Shown: positions 61,144-64,000 of the stretch, piece after piece
Position numbering within the stretch: the stretch's first letter is position 1
Layout of the letters: the number at the start of each line of letters is the position of its first letter
NCBI RefSeq assembly: GCF_019834675.1
Contig: NZ_JABUBU010000004.1
Span: 62,001 to 126,000 of the forward strand
Direction: 5' to 3'
Source: Rhodococcoides corynebacterioides
GTDB taxonomy: Bacteria > Actinomycetota > Actinomycetes > Mycobacteriales > Mycobacteriaceae
Length of the DNA stretch: 64,000 bases
Notes under the pieces: model-generated
Seen by the model: only the letters and a program-made list of their open reading frames with translations
Database searches by the model: none
What the model was told of the DNA's origin: nothing
Translations under genes and position numbers: made by a program

Positions 61144-61919
61144 AGCGGTGCGCGCGCGACGATCACCAGGTCGAGGCTCGCGTCGAGATCGTCGGGGGTG
61201 AGTTCGAAGTCGTCGACCGTGATGCCGGCGACGTCGCGGGTCAGCTCGTCCGGCCAGGGCTCGCCGGCCAGCGCGCGCTCGATCTGGGCGTCGACGAAGG
61301 AGCCGCCGTGGCGTCGGTCGAGCTCGCGCAGGGTCGGCCCGTGCCGCACCCCGGTGAGCGAGTCCACCGAGAATCCGCCGGCGACGATCAGGTCGGTCAG
61401 TTCGGTGGGGTCGAGCTCGCGGGTGTGGAACGGGTTGAGCGGCGTGTCGCGGCCGGGGGAGAAGGTGATGCGGTTGGGCGTGCTCATGATCAGCATGCCG
61501 CCCGGCGCGAGGACGCGCCGGCACTCGCGGACGAAGCGGTCCTGGTCCCACAGGTGTTCGATCACCTGCAGCGTCACCACGACGTCGACGGCCGCGTCCG
61601 CGACGGGCAGGTCGACGAGGTTGCCGCGGGTGATGTCGACTGTCGGGTACCGGCCGGCGATGTGTTCGGCGGCGGCGACGTCGTAGTCGACACCGATCAC
61701 TCGGCGCGCGGACTCGGCGATGGCCGCCGCGCCGTAGCCCTCGCCCGGTCCGGCCTCGAGGACGGTCAGGCCGGCGCACCGCGGCGCGATGTCCCAATAG
61801 ACGACCTCGTGGCGTCGGAACCAGTAGTTCTCCTCGGCGATCCCGGGGACGGTGCGTTCGCCCGTGAGCGGGAGCGGGTCCCCACTCGGTGTCGGCCCTG
61901 CCGGTGTCGCGTCGTTCAT
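61134..61919 (-). CDS. Class I SAM methyltransferase (Rv3030-like)
   Basis: A 261-aa protein. VLEAGPGEGYGAAAIAESARRVIGVDYDVAAAEH is the SAM-binding core, VVVTLQVIEHLWDQDRFVRECRRVLAPGGMLIMSTPNRITFSPG the C-terminal half. The family methylates glucan chains in methylglucose lipopolysaccharide synthesis, as I recall for Rv3030. TACGCT (minus strand, 61932-61927) is 7 nt from the ATG, so the transcript may be leaderless. It heads the methyltransferase-GH57-GT4 operon. Confidence 0.92.
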   Translation of the reverse strand: MNDATPAGPTPSGDPLPLTGERTVPGIAEENYWFRRHEVVYWDIAPRCAGLTVLEAGPGEGYGAAAIAESARRVIGVDYDVAAAEHIAGRYPTVDITRGNLVDLPVADAAVDVVVTLQVIEHLWDQDRFVRECRRVLAPGGMLIMSTPNRITFSPGRDTPLNPFHTRELDPTELTDLIVAGGFSVDSLTGVRHGPTLRELDRRHGGSFVDAQIERALAGEPWPDELTRDVAGITVDDFELTPDDLDASLDLVIVARAPLAP

Positions 61920-61997
61920 CCGGGCGAGCGTAGTTCGTGACACGACACACCCTCGCACGTGGGGACGAGGGCTTGAAAATATCTGACGGAGGAGTAA

Positions 61998-62013
61998 GTT
62001 ACCGATCAGTAAC
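61998..62013. promoter_or_regulatory. Operator-like palindrome upstream of etfBA
   Basis: GTTACCGATCAGTAAC: perfect 5-bp arms GTTAC/GTAAC around a GATC core; a further GGTAACG occurs about 20 bp downstream. TTGAAA (about 61972-61977) upstream could be a -35. It sits between the divergent methyltransferase and etfB and resembles a TetR-type operator; no regulator is assigned. Confidence 0.65.
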
Positions 62014-62163
62014 CCTGGATGGGGTAACGTCCACAGCACAGCGGCAGGATGTGGATGCACCCACCGCACGCACCGGGAACGTCGGGCAGCACCGTCGACC
62101 TACCGGTGGGTAGTGATCGGACCGGATCGTCACCAACACGACACAGGAGGTCGACGCAGACCC

Positions 62164-62964
62164 ATGACGAACATCGTCGTACTGATCAAGCAGGTCCCGG
62201 ACACGTGGTCCGAGCGCAAACTCTCCGACGGCGACTACACGCTGGACCGCGAGGCCGCGGACGCCGTGCTGGACGAGATCAACGAGCGTGCCGTCGAGGA
62301 AGCGCTGCTCATCAAGGAGCGCGACGGCGGTGAGGTCAAGGTTCTGTCGGCCGGCCCCGACCGCGCCACCGAGGCCATCCGCAAGGCCCTGTCGATGGGC
62401 GCGGACAGCGCCGTGCACGTCAACGACCCCGCCATGCACGGGTCGGACGCCATCCAGACCGCGTGGGCCCTGGCCGCCGCGCTCGGCCAGGTGGAGTTCG
62501 AGAACGGTGAGGCCGCGGATCTGGTCATCGCCGGCAACGAGGCCACCGACGGCCGCATCGGCGCCGTCCCGGCGATCATCGCCGAGTACCTCGGCATCCC
62601 GCAGCTGACGCAGATGCGCAAGCTCGTCGTCGCCGACGGCAAGGTCTCCGGCGAGCGCGAGACCGACGAGGGCGTCTTCGGCCTCGAGGCCGAGCTCCCC
62701 GCCATCGTCTCGGTCACCGAGAAGATCAACGAGCCGCGATTCCCGTCCTTCAAGGGCATCATGGCCGCCAAGAAGAAGACGGTGCAGGTGCTCACCCTCG
62801 CCGACATCGGCGTCGAGCCCGAGACGGTCGGCGTGGACAACGCGGGCACCACGGTCACCAACGTCACCCCCAAGCCCCCCAAGACGGCGGGCGAGCGCGT
62901 CACCGACGAGGGCGACGGCGGCTCCAAGGTCGCCGACTACCTGGTCTCGCAGAAGATCATCTAG
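62164..62964 (+). CDS. etfB: Electron transfer flavoprotein beta subunit
   Basis: A 266-aa FixA/EtfB subunit that carries AMP and passes electrons from acyl-CoA dehydrogenases to the quinone pool. The N-terminal VVLIKQVPDTWSERKL, DEINERAVEEALLIKE and VIAGNEATDGRIGAVPAIIAEYLGIPQ are conserved; C-terminal ends KVADYLVSQKII. ATG 62164 follows a GAGGTCGACGCAGACCC leader with AGGAGG 12 bases upstream. It is a two-gene operon with etfA. Confidence 0.97.
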   Translation: MTNIVVLIKQVPDTWSERKLSDGDYTLDREAADAVLDEINERAVEEALLIKERDGGEVKVLSAGPDRATEAIRKALSMGADSAVHVNDPAMHGSDAIQTAWALAAALGQVEFENGEAADLVIAGNEATDGRIGAVPAIIAEYLGIPQLTQMRKLVVADGKVSGERETDEGVFGLEAELPAIVSVTEKINEPRFPSFKGIMAAKKKTVQVLTLADIGVEPETVGVDNAGTTVTNVTPKPPKTAGERVTDEGDGGSKVADYLVSQKII

Positions 62965-63009
62965 TCACCCCCGTCCATCGCACGGCCCGAACACAGGAGA
63001 GTCAGTCAC

Positions 63010-63966
63010 ATGGCAGAGGTACTGGTCCTCGTCGAGCACGCCGACGGGGCACTGAAGAAGGTCACCACCGAACTCATCACCGCCGCACGGGTTCTCGGTG
63101 AGCCCGCGGCCGTCGTCACCGGCGCGCCCGGCACCACCGACGCGATCGCCGACGCACTCGCCGAGGCGGGTGCGGCCAAGATCTACGTCGCCGAGTCCGA
63201 CGACGTCGACGGCTTCCTCGTCACCCCCAAGGTCGACGTGCTCGCCTCGCTGGCCGAGTCCGCGTCGCCCGCCGCGATCATCACCTCCGGTGGCATCGAG
63301 GGCAAGGAGGTGGCCGGACGTCTGGCCGCTCGCCTGGGCGCCGGTCTCCACCAGGACGTCGTGTCGGTCAGCGCCGACAAGTCCGCCACCTACTCGATCT
63401 TCGGTGGCGCGTTCACCGTCGAGGCCAAGACCAACGGCGACGTGCCGGTCATCTCGGTCCGCCCCGGTGCGATCGAGGCGGAGCCGCAGGCCGGTGCCGG
63501 CGAGCGTGTCGACGTCGAGGTCCCGGCCCAGGAAGAGGCCGTCGTCCGCGTCGTCTCGCGCGACCCGATCGTCGGCGGCGACCGTCCGGAACTCACCGAG
63601 GCGTCCGTCGTCGTCTCCGGTGGCCGCGGTGTCGGCAGCGCCGACAAGTTCTCCGTGGTCGAGGAGCTCGCCGATTCGCTCGGTGCCGCCGTCGGCGCCT
63701 CCCGCGCCGCCGTCGACTCCGGCTACTACCCGGGCCAGTTCCAGGTGGGTCAGACGGGCAAGACCGTCTCCCCGCAGCTCTACGTCGCCCTCGGCATCTC
63801 CGGCGCCATCCAGCACCGCGCCGGCATGCAGACGTCCAAGACCATCGTCGCGGTCAACAAGGACGAGGAAGCCCCCATCTTCGAGATCGCCGACTACGGC
63901 GTGGTGGGCGACCTGTTCGACGTCGCACCCCAGCTGACCGAGGCGGTCAAGAAGCGCAAGGGCTGA
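63010..63966 (+). CDS. etfA: Electron transfer flavoprotein alpha subunit
   Basis: A 318-aa FixB/EtfA subunit binding FAD. C-terminal FAD motifs are [85 protein letters not shown]. Start ATG 63010 has CAGGAGA as RBS. It is 45 bp after etfB. The genes end 34 bp from the window edge. Confidence 0.97.
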   Translation: MAEVLVLVEHADGALKKVTTELITAARVLGEPAAVVTGAPGTTDAIADALAEAGAAKIYVAESDDVDGFLVTPKVDVLASLAESASPAAIITSGGIEGKEVAGRLAARLGAGLHQDVVSVSADKSATYSIFGGAFTVEAKTNGDVPVISVRPGAIEAEPQAGAGERVDVEVPAQEEAVVRVVSRDPIVGGDRPELTEASVVVSGGRGVGSADKFSVVEELADSLGAAVGASRAAVDSGYYPGQFQVGQTGKTVSPQLYVALGISGAIQHRAGMQTSKTIVAVNKDEEAPIFEIADYGVVGDLFDVAPQLTEAVKKRKG

Positions 63967-64000
63967 TCTCGCGTCGCAGCCGCTCGTCGGCCGGGCCCCG

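Overview
The window is high-GC chromosomal DNA (about 70 percent G+C by eye) from a mycolic-acid actinomycete, most likely Rhodococcus or a close relative. The evidence is Lsr2, an Rv3030/Rv3031/Rv3032-like polymethylated-glucan cluster, cutinase, Mtb12-type antigen, deazaflavin (F420) oxidoreductase, DinX-type polymerase and class Ib nrdHIEF. Many genes start with GTG, many start/stop codons overlap as ATGA or GTGA, and several genes have a TANNNT box 6-8 nt before the start codon, as expected for leaderless transcripts. I see no transposase, integrase, phage gene, rRNA or CRISPR array. The window reads as core chromosome.

Layout. 1-10.4 kb: ileS (5' end outside the window), dinB, a cutinase, three lipoprotein genes, lspA, an RluD-type pseudouridine synthase and two envelope proteins. 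10.4-18.2 kb: a zinc-ribbon protein, a metallo-beta-lactamase-fold hydrolase, a DUF2256/DUF3253 fusion, rarD, dnaE, an unlisted 34-codon hydrophobic ORF, a small membrane protein and a Ddn-like oxidoreductase. 18.2-30.6 kb: ilvA, a divergent TetR/DHA2-efflux pair with two identical operators, treZ, a secreted carboxylesterase, a LON-domain protein, pgm, a second MFS pump, a VIT1/CCC1-type transporter and a DsbA-like thiol oxidoreductase. 30.7-37.3 kb: tRNA-Ala(GGC), lsr2, a COG0523 GTPase, then molybdenum-cofactor genes in two divergent arms (moaE, moaC-mog fusion, moeA; and moaA, moaD, fructosamine kinase). 37.2-43 kb: TetR plus FMN reductase, then nrdH-nrdI-nrdE-nrdF with NrdR-box-like sites and a long, apparently structured leader. 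43-52 kb: a NUDIX protein, a siderophore-binding lipoprotein, ctaD, serB, a Pth2-like protein and glgX. 51.3-64 kb: ABC ATPase, NUDIX, enoyl-CoA hydratase, two methyltransferases, a PQQ-repeat lipoprotein, a hexapeptide acyltransferase, then GT4 glucosyltransferase, GH57 enzyme and methyltransferase, and divergent etfBA.

From memory, gene order from ileS to treZ resembles M. tuberculosis Rv1536-Rv1562c, and from FMN reductase to etfA it resembles Rv3054c back to Rv3028c. glgX and the Pth2-like gene look like local additions. Functional themes are DNA synthesis (dnaE, dinB, nrd), alpha-glucan and trehalose metabolism (pgm, treZ, glgX, GT4/GH57/methyltransferase), lipoprotein biogenesis and molybdopterin synthesis.

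The unusual features are short tandem repeats at glucan-gene boundaries. There is a 27-bp array duplicating the methyltransferase stop/GH57 start overlap, a 29-bp array of hairpins after glgX and a 21-bp in-frame array at the glgX N-terminus. The nrd leader, the 34-codon ORF behind an 18-bp tandem repeat, and a duplicated intergenic element after nrdF are also worth a second look.
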